Source of the DNA: Arthrobacter caoxuetaonis | Lineage (GTDB): Bacteria; Actinomycetota; Actinomycetes; Actinomycetales; Micrococcaceae | Assembly: GCF_023921125.1 (NCBI RefSeq) | Contig: NZ_CP099466.1 | Location: 2,480,001 to 2,544,000 of the forward strand | Length of the DNA stretch: 64,000 nt | Reading direction: 5' to 3' | Part shown: positions 35,027 to 43,789 of the stretch, one piece after another | How the letters are laid out: each line of letters starts with the position of its first letter | How positions within the stretch are numbered: position 1 is the stretch's first letter | Position numbers and translations under genes: made by a program | The notes under the pieces: model-generated | What the model saw: only the letters and a program-made list of their open reading frames with translations | What the model was told of the DNA's origin: nothing | Database searches by the model: none

Positions 35027-37162
35027 GTGTCATCAATGGACCTCCGCTTACCGGACGCTCGCCCAGCGCCGGCCTCCGCGAGTACGCGTTCGGCTCCGTC
35101 GGGCCGGCCTGCACCTAACCGGGCCCATCGAAACGACATCCAGGGTTTACGAGCCCTGGCCGTCGGCCTGGTGGTTTGCTATCACATCTGGCCGAACGCG
35201 CTGCCCGGAGGTTTCATCGGCGTAGATGTCTTCTTCGTGATTTCGGGTTATTTGATCATCGGGTCACTGGCACGCGAGGCTGCCGGCGGGAAAATCCAAC
35301 TGCTTCGGTTCTACAGCCGCCGTATCAAACGTTTGCTTCCAGCCGCAGGAGCCGTCCTCGTCGCGACCATGGCGGCGACAGTCCTGATACTTCCGCAGAG
35401 CCGCTGGCAGTCCGTTTCACGGGACGTCGCCGCTTCTGGCTTGAACATCCAGAACTGGAACCAGGCTTTCTTCAGCACCAGCTATGAAGGCGCAACCGCA
35501 TCCGTTTCGCCGCTCCAGCACTTCTGGTCTCTGGCTGTTGAAGAGCAGTTCTACCTCGTGGCGCCTGTCATCCTGCTCTCCTGCGCCTGGCTTGCACGAA
35601 AAAGGCTGCGCGGTGGTGCCCGCACATTCAAACTGCTGGCACTGGGCGTGTTAGGCAGCTTGACTCTGGCCTCCTTCACCCATTCAGTCCTCTTCTCCGC
35701 GGCCAGTCCGGACTTGGCCTACTTCTTCACCACCACCCGAGTGTGGGAGCTGACCCTCGGGGGCATGGTGGCGCTGGCCGCCCGACCCGCCGGAGTCCGC
35801 CCGGCACTGTCCGCGCTGCTGGGCTGGTTTGGCCTCCTCCTGGTTCTGGGATCGGCAGCGGCATTTTCGACGGCAATGCCCTTTCCCGGATGGATCGCCC
35901 TTTTTCCGGTGACCGGGGCCATCTTTCTGCTGCTTTCGGGAGCGTCCGCCCAACCGCGCCGCGGCTTATCCCCGGCCTGGTGGCAGTCCTTGGGCCCGAT
36001 GAGGTATCTGGGCGACATCTCGTATTCGCTCTACCTGTGGCATTGGCCGGTCATCGTTTTTTCCGTTTTTCTGCTGGGTCCTAACCCTGGCTGGCTGCAC
36101 GGCAGCGCCGTCATCGCTGCCAGCATCGCCTTGGCTGCTGTCTCTACGCGTTATATCGAGCAGCCAGTGCGCAATTTCGAGCCGGGCCGCAGCCGTTCAC
36201 ACGGCAGGCGCCGCGCCGTGACACCCGGTTACGGCCGGATTTTTGCGTTGGGCGCGCTCCTCACACTTCTGCCAATTGGCTTGGCAGCCGTCCCTTATCA
36301 GGCCATGGAGTTGAAGGAACGTTCGCTGACTGCGGAGCTCGACCTTGATACCTATCCGGGTGCCATGGCACTGCATGGTTTCGGGCCCAGGGACTTCCCG
36401 GATATGCCGGTTCGGCCGGACCCCGCTATTGCCGCAGCCGATCAGCCCGATGCACCCGAGGAGTGCCGCAACAGCTACGACCCCGCCAAGGTGGATTATC
36501 AGGATTGTGTTTTTGGAGATGGGGCAGCAGAACGCAGCATCGTCCTCGTCGGGGACTCGCACTCGGCCCAGTACCTGGATTCACTGAGCATTGTTGCGCG
36601 CGAAAGCGGCTACCGCCTGTATGTGCTCAGCAGGAATGGCTGTCCTTTCAGCATCCACCCGCTGCAGTCAGACACCTTCACCTACACCAACTGCTCCGCA
36701 CAGAACGAACAAACGGTCCAGGACATACTGGCGATCCAGCCGGCGCTGGTAGTCACGGCCGCCCTGAGCCCCGCGGGATACGAAGACGCACTGGGCTGGC
36801 GCTGGAGCGATGAGTCCGCCGCAATCGATGGATTCAGGGGAACCCTGCTGCCCCTGCAGGAGGCCGGCATCCGCATAGCGGTCATCAGTGACCTTCCCTA
36901 TCCGCCCTTCAGCGTGCCGGAATGCGTAGCTGCGAAGTCGGAGGATTCCTGCACGTTCCCGGCCGAACATACGCCAAGTCCCCTTGCCGCAGCGGCCGAG
37001 TCAGTGGATGGCGCTATCTCCGTGGACCTCCGGGATTATCTCTGCCCGGACGGGGTCTGCCGGAGCGTGATCGGGAACGTACTGGTGTACCGCGACAACC
37101 ATGTGACGGGAACCTTCGCCAAGACGCTGACCATTCCCCTGCGTCAGGCGCTGGGGATCTAG
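35027..37162 (+). CDS. Acyltransferase-3 / SGNH two-domain protein (OafA-like)
   Basis: A 711-aa integral membrane O-acyltransferase. N-terminal acyltransferase-3 domain (about 35-390) opens with DIQGLRALAVGLVVCYH, has GVDVFFVISGYLI and ALQ/SLAVEEQFYL motifs; the extracytoplasmic SGNH domain (about 480-711) has VLVGDSHSAQY and the terminal DNHVTGTF that provide the Ser and His. Such proteins transfer acyl groups to surface glycans. The GTG at 35027 (or ATG at 35036) has no ribosome site, but TATACT at 35013-35018 would start transcription close to the GTG, so a leaderless mRNA is likely. It sits within the block that separates prfB from ftsE. Confidence 0.92.
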   Translation: MSSMDLRLPDARPAPASASTRSAPSGRPAPNRAHRNDIQGLRALAVGLVVCYHIWPNALPGGFIGVDVFFVISGYLIIGSLAREAAGGKIQLLRFYSRRIKRLLPAAGAVLVATMAATVLILPQSRWQSVSRDVAASGLNIQNWNQAFFSTSYEGATASVSPLQHFWSLAVEEQFYLVAPVILLSCAWLARKRLRGGARTFKLLALGVLGSLTLASFTHSVLFSAASPDLAYFFTTTRVWELTLGGMVALAARPAGVRPALSALLGWFGLLLVLGSAAAFSTAMPFPGWIALFPVTGAIFLLLSGASAQPRRGLSPAWWQSLGPMRYLGDISYSLYLWHWPVIVFSVFLLGPNPGWLHGSAVIAASIALAAVSTRYIEQPVRNFEPGRSRSHGRRRAVTPGYGRIFALGALLTLLPIGLAAVPYQAMELKERSLTAELDLDTYPGAMALHGFGPRDFPDMPVRPDPAIAAADQPDAPEECRNSYDPAKVDYQDCVFGDGAAERSIVLVGDSHSAQYLDSLSIVARESGYRLYVLSRNGCPFSIHPLQSDTFTYTNCSAQNEQTVQDILAIQPALVVTAALSPAGYEDALGWRWSDESAAIDGFRGTLLPLQEAGIRIAVISDLPYPPFSVPECVAAKSEDSCTFPAEHTPSPLAAAAESVDGAISVDLRDYLCPDGVCRSVIGNVLVYRDNHVTGTFAKTLTIPLRQALGI

Positions 37163-37171
37163 GACGGAGCG

Positions 37172-38290
37172 TTAGTTGCGCGCTGAAACGCTCCCATTGG
37201 CGCGCCAGCGGATACCGGCGTCGATGAAGTCGTCAATCTCCCCGTCGAACACTGCGGAGGTATTGCCGACTTCGTGTTCGGTGCGCAGATCCTTGACCAT
37301 TTGGTACGGATTCAGCACGTAGGAACGCATCTGGTCGCCCCAGGATGCCTTCACATCGCCGGCAAAGGCCTTCTTTTCGGCGTCTTCCTGTTCCTTCTTC
37401 AGCAGCAGCAGGCGCGATTGGAGCACCCGCATGGCAGCGGCGCGGTTCTGCAGCTGCGATTTCTCATTCTGCATCGACACCACGGTCCCGGTCGGGATGT
37501 GGGTCAGGCGCACGGCCGAATCTGTGGTGTTCACAGACTGGCCGCCCGGGCCCGAGGAACGGAACACGTCCACGCGGATCTCATTGTCCGGAATATCGAT
37601 GTGGTCCGTCGCCTCGATAAGCGGGATGACCTCGACGGCGGCAAAGGACGTTTGGCGCCGTCCCTGATTGTCGAAGGGGCTGATGCGGACCAGCCGGTGG
37701 GTACCGGCTTCCACCACGAGCGTGCCGAAGGCGTAGGGAGCCTTGACTTCGAAGGTCGCCGATTTGAGGCCGGCCTCTTCGGCGTAGGAGGTGTCGAGCA
37801 CCTGGGTCGGGTAGCCATGGCGCTCGGCCCATCGCAGGTACATCCGCAGCAGCATGTCGGCGAAGTCCGCCGCGTCCACCCCGCCGGCGCCGGCCCGGAT
37901 GGTCACTACCGCTTCGCGTTCGTCGTATTCGCCGGAAAGCAGTGTCACCACTTCGAGCTCTGAGAGGGCCTTGCGCAGCGATTCCAGTTCCAGGACCGCC
38001 TCGGCCTTGCTGTCGGCGTCGGCTTCATCCTGGGCAAGCTCCACGAGGACCTCAAGGTCATCGATCCGGGCTTCAAGCCGCTGCAGCCTCTCCAGCGCGC
38101 TCTGGCGGTGCGAGAGTTTTGACGTGATCTTTTGAGCGGCGTCGGGGTCGTCCCAGAGGTTCGGCTCGCCGGCCATTTCGCTGAGCTCGGCGATATCTTC
38201 CTTCATCGCTGCGACGTCTGACACGTCCTCGATGGAAGCGAACGTGGAGCGGAGCGCGCGGATTTCTGCGGGAAAATCGATTTCTGCCAT
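37172..38290 (-). CDS. prfB: Peptide chain release factor 2
   Basis: A 372-aa class I release factor reading UGA/UAA. The tripeptide anticodon-like SPF motif (RISPFDNQ, 204-206) and the catalytic GGQ ([15 protein letters not shown], 249-251) are present. No programmed frameshift is visible in the frame, as expected in actinobacteria. It converges with the acyltransferase gene (9 bp between stops). It is normally immediately upstream of ftsE in this phylum; here about 11 kb intervenes. Confidence 0.97.
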   Translation of the reverse strand: MAEIDFPAEIRALRSTFASIEDVSDVAAMKEDIAELSEMAGEPNLWDDPDAAQKITSKLSHRQSALERLQRLEARIDDLEVLVELAQDEADADSKAEAVLELESLRKALSELEVVTLLSGEYDEREAVVTIRAGAGGVDAADFADMLLRMYLRWAERHGYPTQVLDTSYAEEAGLKSATFEVKAPYAFGTLVVEAGTHRLVRISPFDNQGRRQTSFAAVEVIPLIEATDHIDIPDNEIRVDVFRSSGPGGQSVNTTDSAVRLTHIPTGTVVSMQNEKSQLQNRAAAMRVLQSRLLLLKKEQEDAEKKAFAGDVKASWGDQMRSYVLNPYQMVKDLRTEHEVGNTSAVFDGEIDDFIDAGIRWRANGSVSARN

Positions 38291-38460
38291 GGTGTTTACA
38301 GACTACGCCATGGGCCGGGCGCAGGCCCGTGCCCGCCCTCCAGCCCAGCGGTGCGGCGTGCCGTATGACGGCGCGACGCACCGGGTTACAACGCGGTCTC
38401 TGTCAGGCGCCCGGTAGTACATTGGTGCTGTCACGACCGGAAAGGAGCATCGCCATTTCC

Positions 38461-38760
38461 ATGAACCGACTCCCAGGAGCCCCCGCCCGTCATCCCGAGT
38501 CCGGACGCAAGTACGAGCGCGCTGAACTCGAGGAACTTGCGGCCCAGGGCGATCCGTGGGCCCACGCCAAGCTAGATGACTGGGACCTTTACGATGCCGC
38601 CGACTACGTTGGTTCCCTCCGTGACCGCTGCCCCGACGCAAGCTGTGAGCTTTACGGCGAGCGCGTCACCCTCTGTTATGCCGACGACGGCACCCTGCTC
38701 GAGGTGGATCACGGCGGCTGGAGCCATTACGCCCCTCAGGAGGAGGCTAAAGCTTCCTAG
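38461..38760 (+). CDS. Small acidic hypothetical protein
   Basis: A 99-aa acidic, soluble protein (MNRLPGAPARHPESG ... HGGWSHYAPQEEAKAS) with two Cys spaced CPDASC. No recognised domain. AAAGGAG lies 13 nt before this ATG, a long spacing; no other in-frame ATG/GTG is better placed. Divergent from prfB and convergent with the Tad operon, so an independent unit. Confidence 0.65.
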   Translation: MNRLPGAPARHPESGRKYERAELEELAAQGDPWAHAKLDDWDLYDAADYVGSLRDRCPDASCELYGERVTLCYADDGTLLEVDHGGWSHYAPQEEAKAS

Positions 38761-38771
38761 CCCCGTGGAGC

Positions 38772-38803
38772 CTGACCCGCTGCAGCGTGGCCTAACGGGT
38801 CAG
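38772..38803. terminator. Possible hairpin between convergent genes
   Basis: CTGACCCG (38772-38779) and CGGGTCAG (38796-38803), 8 bp perfect, 16-nt loop; the right arm reaches into the end of the minus-strand pilus gene. Confidence 0.4.
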
Positions 38804-39250
38804 TCTGGCCCTCGCGTCGCTTTCCGCCCGGATGGGAATCCCGTCCGGGACCAGGAAGTTGACGATCGGTGGATGCACTGCCCCGAGCAGTACTACGCGC
38901 GCGGTCCGCGCATCCGGTGTGCCGGTCTCGGGGGAAATTTGAAGAGCGGTAATCCGCTCCCCTGCCCTGCTGTCCGCCAGATACTGCTGAACCGCGGCCG
39001 TGACCGCTCCGGATTCGAGCTGTGCAGCCGGGGCTGTGCCGGGCTCCGTGCCCTGGACCTGCGACAGCGAAAAGGTGTCTGCTGCCGCGAGCGCCGCCCC
39101 GTCAGCGGCCGACAGAAGCTTCTTGTGCCCCAGATAGACCGATGAGGCCCCTGCAACGACGGTGATGACAAGCAGCGCGAGCAGCACGTACCCAATAATC
39201 AGGACACCTACCTGGCCGGATTCACCGTCTCCTGTGTGCTGTTCACTCAT
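38792..39250 (-). CDS. TadG/TadE-like pseudopilin-region protein
   Basis: A 152-aa protein with a single N-terminal membrane helix (VLIIGYVLLALLVITVVAGA) followed by HKKLLSAADGAALAAAD, the helix pattern of Rv3660-neighbourhood TadE/TadG-like proteins, and a small extracytoplasmic domain. Last gene of the Tad operon, with ATGA overlap to the gene before it. These minor pilins are thought to prime or tip the Flp-type pilus. Confidence 0.8.
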   Translation of the reverse strand: MSEQHTGDGESGQVGVLIIGYVLLALLVITVVAGASSVYLGHKKLLSAADGAALAAADTFSLSQVQGTEPGTAPAAQLESGAVTAAVQQYLADSRAGERITALQISPETGTPDARTARVVLLGAVHPPIVNFLVPDGIPIRAESDARARLTR

Positions 39251-39708
39251 GATCCGAAACGCTCCACTGTCTGCATTGATGTCGAGTCGACCCGAACGGG
39301 TGCAAGATCCAGTCCCGGGATCGAGGCGAAGAGTGGAAGCGGGACGTCAAAGGCCACTGTGACGGTCACTGTCGATCCCGGGGCCAGGCACGCAGCGGAG
39401 CACGTCACATCCATCTCCATGCCCGAGGCATCGAAGCCGAAATCGGAGAAGGCCAATCCCGCTGCGTCACGGGCGGCCGCTTCCGGCGTACCGGCAGGAT
39501 CTGCTGCCGCATAAACCTTGGCAGCGTGGTCTGCCGCGCCCGTAACTGCGTAGGAAGCGCCCTGCACCTGCCCCAAGGCCACGATGAAGTAGACCAGCGG
39601 AACCAGGAGCAATACTCCCAGGAAGATGAACTCGACGACGGCGTTTCCGTCATCACCGGCACCCTCCTTGAAGGCCGTCCTAATCCGTCGCCGCAGGCCA
39701 GTGGGCAT
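39247..39708 (-). CDS. TadE-like minor pilin
   Basis: A 153-aa protein with a basic N-terminus, the TadE-type G-NAVVEFIFLGVLLLVPLVYF membrane helix (Glu at the +5-like position of pilins), and an extracytoplasmic domain with two Cys (DVTCSAACL) likely to pair. It overlaps the upstream TadE gene by 29 bp and the downstream gene by 4 bp. Function inferred from family and operon. Confidence 0.82.
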   Translation of the reverse strand: MPTGLRRRIRTAFKEGAGDDGNAVVEFIFLGVLLLVPLVYFIVALGQVQGASYAVTGAADHAAKVYAAADPAGTPEAAARDAAGLAFSDFGFDASGMEMDVTCSAACLAPGSTVTVTVAFDVPLPLFASIPGLDLAPVRVDSTSMQTVERFGS

Positions 39709-40144
39709 GGCCGCTCACCTCGATTCCTCCCTGCGGTCCCAAAAAGCCGATCACTGGAAGCGGAGCGCTCACACGCACCTGCAGCATTCCTGCACCGCCG
39801 CCGGTCCGTGAGTAGGTAACGTCCTCTGCAAATACCGGTGACAGGGACTGTGAGATGAGGTCACGGGTCCGTTCCACTCCGTCTTCCGGCGTGCGGTCTG
39901 CCAGGGTGCCGTAGCGCGCTCCGGAGGAAGCCGCATCGATGAGGGTGTTGCGAACGTGGAGGATCAGCGCCAGCTGAATGACGGCGACGGCGATGAGGGT
40001 CAGCAAGGCCCCCACCAGGACAAAGTCGACGACGGCGGACCCGTCCTCCGCAGCAAGCTCTTTTGCGGCTCGTTCCCCGGTACCGGGCACTCCGGCTGCC
40101 GCCCTCTCCAATTGCCGGATGGGTCTACCTCCGGACCTGTGCAA
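39680..40144 (-). CDS. TadE-family pilus assembly protein
   Basis: A 154-aa TadE protein: helix GSAVVDFVLVGALLTLIAVAVIQLALIL, then NTLIDAASSGARYGTLADRTP, the typical TadE continuation. The start is uncertain: TTG at 40144 overlaps the previous gene by 20 bp and has no ribosome site; downstream TTG 40111 or GTG 40090 are possible and would still include the helix. The 3' end overlaps the next gene by 29 bp. Confidence 0.8.
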   Translation of the reverse strand: MHRSGGRPIRQLERAAAGVPGTGERAAKELAAEDGSAVVDFVLVGALLTLIAVAVIQLALILHVRNTLIDAASSGARYGTLADRTPEDGVERTRDLISQSLSPVFAEDVTYSRTGGGAGMLQVRVSAPLPVIGFLGPQGGIEVSGHAHWPAATD

Positions 40145-40355
40145 TGGCGGATTCGAACAGGTCCAGGAGCGCTTCCTGGGCTACGACAAGGATGGCGGCC
40201 ACGAGAACAGCCGACATCAACGTGATCATCACCCATCCCGGCACGTCCCCCCGCTCATGGTCGTCGTCCGAAGGTGCGGCGGCTGCCCGCAGCCGTGTGA
40301 GCAGGGCGAAGGCCAGCAGCCCTGGCAGGGAACGGAGCCTTGTTCGCGTAGTCAT
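40125..40355 (-). CDS. Small pilin-like transmembrane protein
   Basis: A 76-aa protein: basic N-terminus, Asp-rich stretch (PSDDDHERGD) and one C-terminal membrane helix (WVMITLMSAVLVAAILVVAQ). The position between tadC and tadE is where Flp-type major pilins or DUF4244 proteins are encoded in actinobacteria. It lacks the canonical Flp GLVEYALI motif, so pilin identity is likely but not certain. ATG 40355 has AAAGG 7 nt upstream. Confidence 0.7.
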   Translation of the reverse strand: MTTRTRLRSLPGLLAFALLTRLRAAAAPSDDDHERGDVPGWVMITLMSAVLVAAILVVAQEALLDLFESAIAQVRR

Positions 40356-40432
40356 ATGTGACCTTTCGTCGTTGATCTTCGATATCTGGTTGGTGGGCGC
40401 CGCTCTCTGTGACGCATCCTGGACGGTGGTAT

Positions 40433-41368
40433 TCACAAGCCGATCCTCAGGAGGGACAGTCCCGGATAAATCGCAAAGAGCACGGTGAGCGGCAGGACGC
40501 CGAAGACCAGGGGAACCATCATGGCGATTTCCTTTTTTCCGGCCGTTTCCATGAGTTCGCGTTTGGCGAGGTCCCTGACGTCCTGCGCCTGGGCGCGCAT
40601 GACGTCCGCCAGGGGCGTGCCGCGCTCAATAGCCACCGAGATTCCGTCGATGAACCGGGCCAGCGGGGCCAGCTGCGTCCGTTGGGAAAGGTCGGCCAGC
40701 GCCGTCAGCAAGGGCACTCCGGAGCGGGTTTGCGCGAGGACCCGGCCGAATTCCCCGGCCAGCTCCCCGTTCGCGGTCCGGGAAACCCGTTCCAGTGCAC
40801 CTCCGGCACTCTCGCCGGCGCTGACGGCGAGGGCCATCATCTCTGCCAAGCTGGGAAACTCCGCAAGCATTGATGCTTGGCGGCGGCTGATCGCCTTGGT
40901 CAGCAGGTAGTCCCTCAGAAGATAGCCAAGGATTCCTCCGGCGGCTGCCAGCAAGACGACACCCGGAACGGAGATCCTCCCGTTGAAGACCAGCCAGACT
41001 CCTGCGGCTGCTCCGGCGGCCAGTCCGGTGGCGGCGTAGAGAACCTGTTCGGACCGGAACTCCACTACCGTGGTTTGCCGCCCTGTGCGTTCCAGCCGCT
41101 TATAAAGGGCCGGGGCCGCAGGGTTTAGCCGCTCCAGCCTGGCGACCGCACTGTGGAGGACTGGTCGGAAGACTCTCTCCAACGGGCCGAACGGTGTGAT
41201 GTCTGCACTGGTCAGCAGGCGTGAGCCCGGGGCTCCTGAACGCAGCTGCGGAGCGATCCGCTCCGTGAAGGTGCGCGGCCGGAGAAACGGCAGCCGGACA
41301 ACGGTCAGCCACAGTCCGATCCCCAGGCCCGCTCCAGCCAGCCACGCAGCCGGAAGTGCCCCAGTCAC
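40433..41368 (-). CDS. tadC: TadC-like type II secretion F-domain protein
   Basis: A 311-aa inner-membrane platform protein with the T2SSF domain: FPSLAEMMALAVSAGESAGGAL ERVSR helices in the middle and the C-terminal EIAMMVPLVFGVLPLTVLFAIYPG pair of TM segments. GTG start at 41368 overlaps the tadB stop (GTGA); the longer open frame beginning at 41569 is a shadow of tadB. It assembles with TadB and the TadA ATPase. Confidence 0.88.
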   Translation of the reverse strand: MTGALPAAWLAGAGLGIGLWLTVVRLPFLRPRTFTERIAPQLRSGAPGSRLLTSADITPFGPLERVFRPVLHSAVARLERLNPAAPALYKRLERTGRQTTVVEFRSEQVLYAATGLAAGAAAGVWLVFNGRISVPGVVLLAAAGGILGYLLRDYLLTKAISRRQASMLAEFPSLAEMMALAVSAGESAGGALERVSRTANGELAGEFGRVLAQTRSGVPLLTALADLSQRTQLAPLARFIDGISVAIERGTPLADVMRAQAQDVRDLAKRELMETAGKKEIAMMVPLVFGVLPLTVLFAIYPGLSLLRIGL

Positions 41369-42219
41369 TGCAGAACCCGCCGGTCGGCCGGAAGGGCTCC
41401 AATACGCAGCATCAGCTGGTAGCAGACAACGGAAACCACCATTCCGGCAATAAGCACCATGGCCCCCGCCGGCGTGTTGTACGCCGCGACCGCCGCCGGG
41501 TTGGTCGCCATCAGCAGCAATACGATCCACGGCGCTGCGACCGCGAGACGTGCGGCGTTGACCGTCCACGACTGCCGCGCAAGCAACTCGCTCCTGGTGC
41601 GGGCGTTCTCCCGCAGGAATTCAGCGAGCGTACCGAGCAACCGTCCAAGATCTGATCCTCCGACCTGCCGGGTGATCCTCAGGGCCTCGACGATCCTGTC
41701 CCCTACGGGATCCGCCAGCCGTTCCTTCAGGCCCTCGAGCGCAGTATCGAATGAACCACCCGAACGGTACGCCATCCCAAACTCACGGAATGGTTCACGG
41801 AGTTCCGCCGGTCCGTTCTCTCCCAGCTGGATGAGCGCTTCGGGCAAGGACAGGCCAGCGCGGATGGCCGAGCGCAGATGATCAACGGCATCGGGCCAGA
41901 GTTCCATGAGGGAAGCTGACCTTTTGCCTGCCTGCCACCGGACAACGCTCACGGGTAGTGCGCAGGCGAAGGCACCGAAACAGCCTCCGATGGGAAGGGA
42001 ACCGGTGAGTACCCACGTCATGAGAAACGCGAAGAGCCCGAGGACGACGCTGCTGACGACCAGGCCGCTGGGCGTCACCGACCGGATACCAGACGCCGTG
42101 AGCATTTCCGCCAGCCTGCCGGGACGGGACCGTTTCGCTGGTTTCTCCGGCAACACCCAGCACGACCACCAGATGAGGAACAGGCCAAGGCCAAGTGCCA
42201 GTCCCGCCAGGCCCGTCAT
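41365..42219 (-). CDS. tadB: TadB-like type II secretion F-domain protein
   Basis: A 284-aa membrane protein; T2SSF core includes LRSAIRAGLSLPEALIQLG and GSDLGRLLGTLAEFLREN. Four hydrophobic segments, two near each end. ATG overlaps the tadA stop (ATGA). Confidence 0.88.
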   Translation of the reverse strand: MTGLAGLALGLGLFLIWWSCWVLPEKPAKRSRPGRLAEMLTASGIRSVTPSGLVVSSVVLGLFAFLMTWVLTGSLPIGGCFGAFACALPVSVVRWQAGKRSASLMELWPDAVDHLRSAIRAGLSLPEALIQLGENGPAELREPFREFGMAYRSGGSFDTALEGLKERLADPVGDRIVEALRITRQVGGSDLGRLLGTLAEFLRENARTRSELLARQSWTVNAARLAVAAPWIVLLLMATNPAAVAAYNTPAGAMVLIAGMVVSVVCYQLMLRIGALPADRRVLQ

Positions 42220-43442
42220 GCCGCCGGCTCCAGCAACTCGGTGAGGTTCATTCCGGCACGCAGGAATTTTTCCGGCGACGGCAGCGACGAGGGGCTGGGT
42301 ACAAGGCGGCCTTCCTCACGCTGAAAGACCAGGGAGGATTCGATGATTCCGTTTTCCACCCGGCGTCCGAGGGCCAGGATCTCGGAGACCTCCCGCCGTC
42401 CGGAAGGAGTCCGAACGCAGTGGATCACCAGGTCGATGCAGGACGCAACCGTCGGTACCACGAAGGCACTGGATATGTTGGCTCCTGCCAGGAGAGGCAG
42501 CGTGGAAATCTTGGTGACGGCGTCGTGCGCACTGTTGGCGTGCACGGTGCACATCCCCGGCAGGCCGGAGTTCAAAGCGATGAGCATGTCCAGGCTCTCA
42601 GCCTCCCGGACTTCACCGACGATGAGCCGGTCGGGGCGCATCCGGAGGGCTTCCTTAACCAGCCTGCGCAGCGGAATCTCTCCGTTTCCCTCCAGGTTGG
42701 CCTGCCGGCACTGCAGTCCCACCACATCGCGCAGCGGCAGCTGCAGTTCAAAGATCTCTTCCACAGTGACCACGCGTTCCCTGGCCCCGATCGATGCCGC
42801 CAGACAATTGAGCATGGTGGTCTTTCCCGCCTGCGTGGCGCCCGAGACCAGGATGTTCAGGCCGCCTGCCACGGCTGCAGAGAGGAACCGGGATGCCTGG
42901 GGTGTCAGCGTTCCGAGCTCTACAAGGTGTTCAAGCCGGCTGGCCCTGACAATGAATTTGCGAATGTTAACCGCCCAGTGACGCCGGGTCACATCCGGGA
43001 TCACCACATGCAGCCGGGACCCGTCCGGGAGGGCGGCGTCAACGAACGGGGACGAAAGGTCCAGGCGCCGGCCGGAGGACTTCAGCATCCTCTCGACCAG
43101 GTCCCTGACCTGGTCTTGGGTCAGGGAAAGGGCCGTCAGCTCTGAGCGTCCGCCGCGGGCAACGTAGACCTCATGCGGCGAATTGATCCAGATCTCTTCC
43201 ACTGTCGGATCGTCCAGCAGGGGTTGCAGCGCACCAAAGCCGGCGACGGCGTCGAACACGCGTTTGCGTGCCTGGTCCAGTTGTCCAAGGGCCGGCAGCG
43301 AACCCAGCATGGAGCGCTCGTCGTAGTCCTGCACGGCCGCCTCAACCAAGCGGCGCACCTCGGGAACCTGACTCGCGGGGTCGAGCCCGCGCACGCGGAT
43401 GAGCTCCCTGACCTCATCCTCGACAATACGCACAGCATCCAT
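42216..43442 (-). CDS. tadA: TadA/CpaF-type secretion ATPase
   Basis: A 408-aa hexameric ATPase that powers pilus extension (and, in bifunctional homologues, retraction). Walker A GATQAGKTTM (about 222-231), Asp-box VTVEEIFELQL, Walker B LRMRPDRLIVGEVR and His-box GMCTVHANSA are all present. ATG 43442 has GGGGGAG 6 nt upstream; a longer frame upstream is rejected. First gene of the Tad operon. The septum-site gene (ssd/cpaE-like) that usually precedes tadA is absent here. Confidence 0.94.
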   Translation of the reverse strand: MDAVRIVEDEVRELIRVRGLDPASQVPEVRRLVEAAVQDYDERSMLGSLPALGQLDQARKRVFDAVAGFGALQPLLDDPTVEEIWINSPHEVYVARGGRSELTALSLTQDQVRDLVERMLKSSGRRLDLSSPFVDAALPDGSRLHVVIPDVTRRHWAVNIRKFIVRASRLEHLVELGTLTPQASRFLSAAVAGGLNILVSGATQAGKTTMLNCLAASIGARERVVTVEEIFELQLPLRDVVGLQCRQANLEGNGEIPLRRLVKEALRMRPDRLIVGEVREAESLDMLIALNSGLPGMCTVHANSAHDAVTKISTLPLLAGANISSAFVVPTVASCIDLVIHCVRTPSGRREVSEILALGRRVENGIIESSLVFQREEGRLVPSPSSLPSPEKFLRAGMNLTELLEPAA

Positions 43443-43789
43443 GGCGCTCCCCCGGGCTACTCCGCATCCCCCTCCGGGCAATGCGGCAACGAGACAAAAC
43501 CTGCAGGCCATCGCGGCCATGCGGCAGAGGATAAGTTATTTCGCCTGTGCTGGCGAGAGTGGCGGTTCTGGGGTGTGGAAAAGGTCTGGGCTGTTCGGCG
43601 CGCAAAACAACCCGGCACGCTTCCGCACTGATGTCCTCGCGCGTAGCTTCCTACGGACCTAAAACCGAGCACGCAGAGGTTGTCCATATATCCGGACCAC
43701 GAAGATCCCTTTTTCATCATATGCAACAACAATCACACTGGCACCGGTAATGTTCACCATGATCCGCTCTCGCCCCTTCTGGAGACCCA
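43443..43789. other. Divergent intergenic region between tadA and the lysozyme gene
   Basis: About 345 bp with an A/T-rich patch near 43705-43740. It must carry the tadA promoter (minus) and the lysozyme promoter (plus). No pair of hexamers stands out. I see no small gene. Confidence 0.5.

Noticed and set aside
37167..37193. 7-bp inverted repeat at the prfB 3' end
   Set aside because: Short, and half of it lies in the prfB coding end; too weak to call a terminator.
41369..41569. 67-codon upstream extension of tadC
   Set aside because: Overlaps tadB out of frame; GTG at 41368 with GTGA overlap is the natural start.
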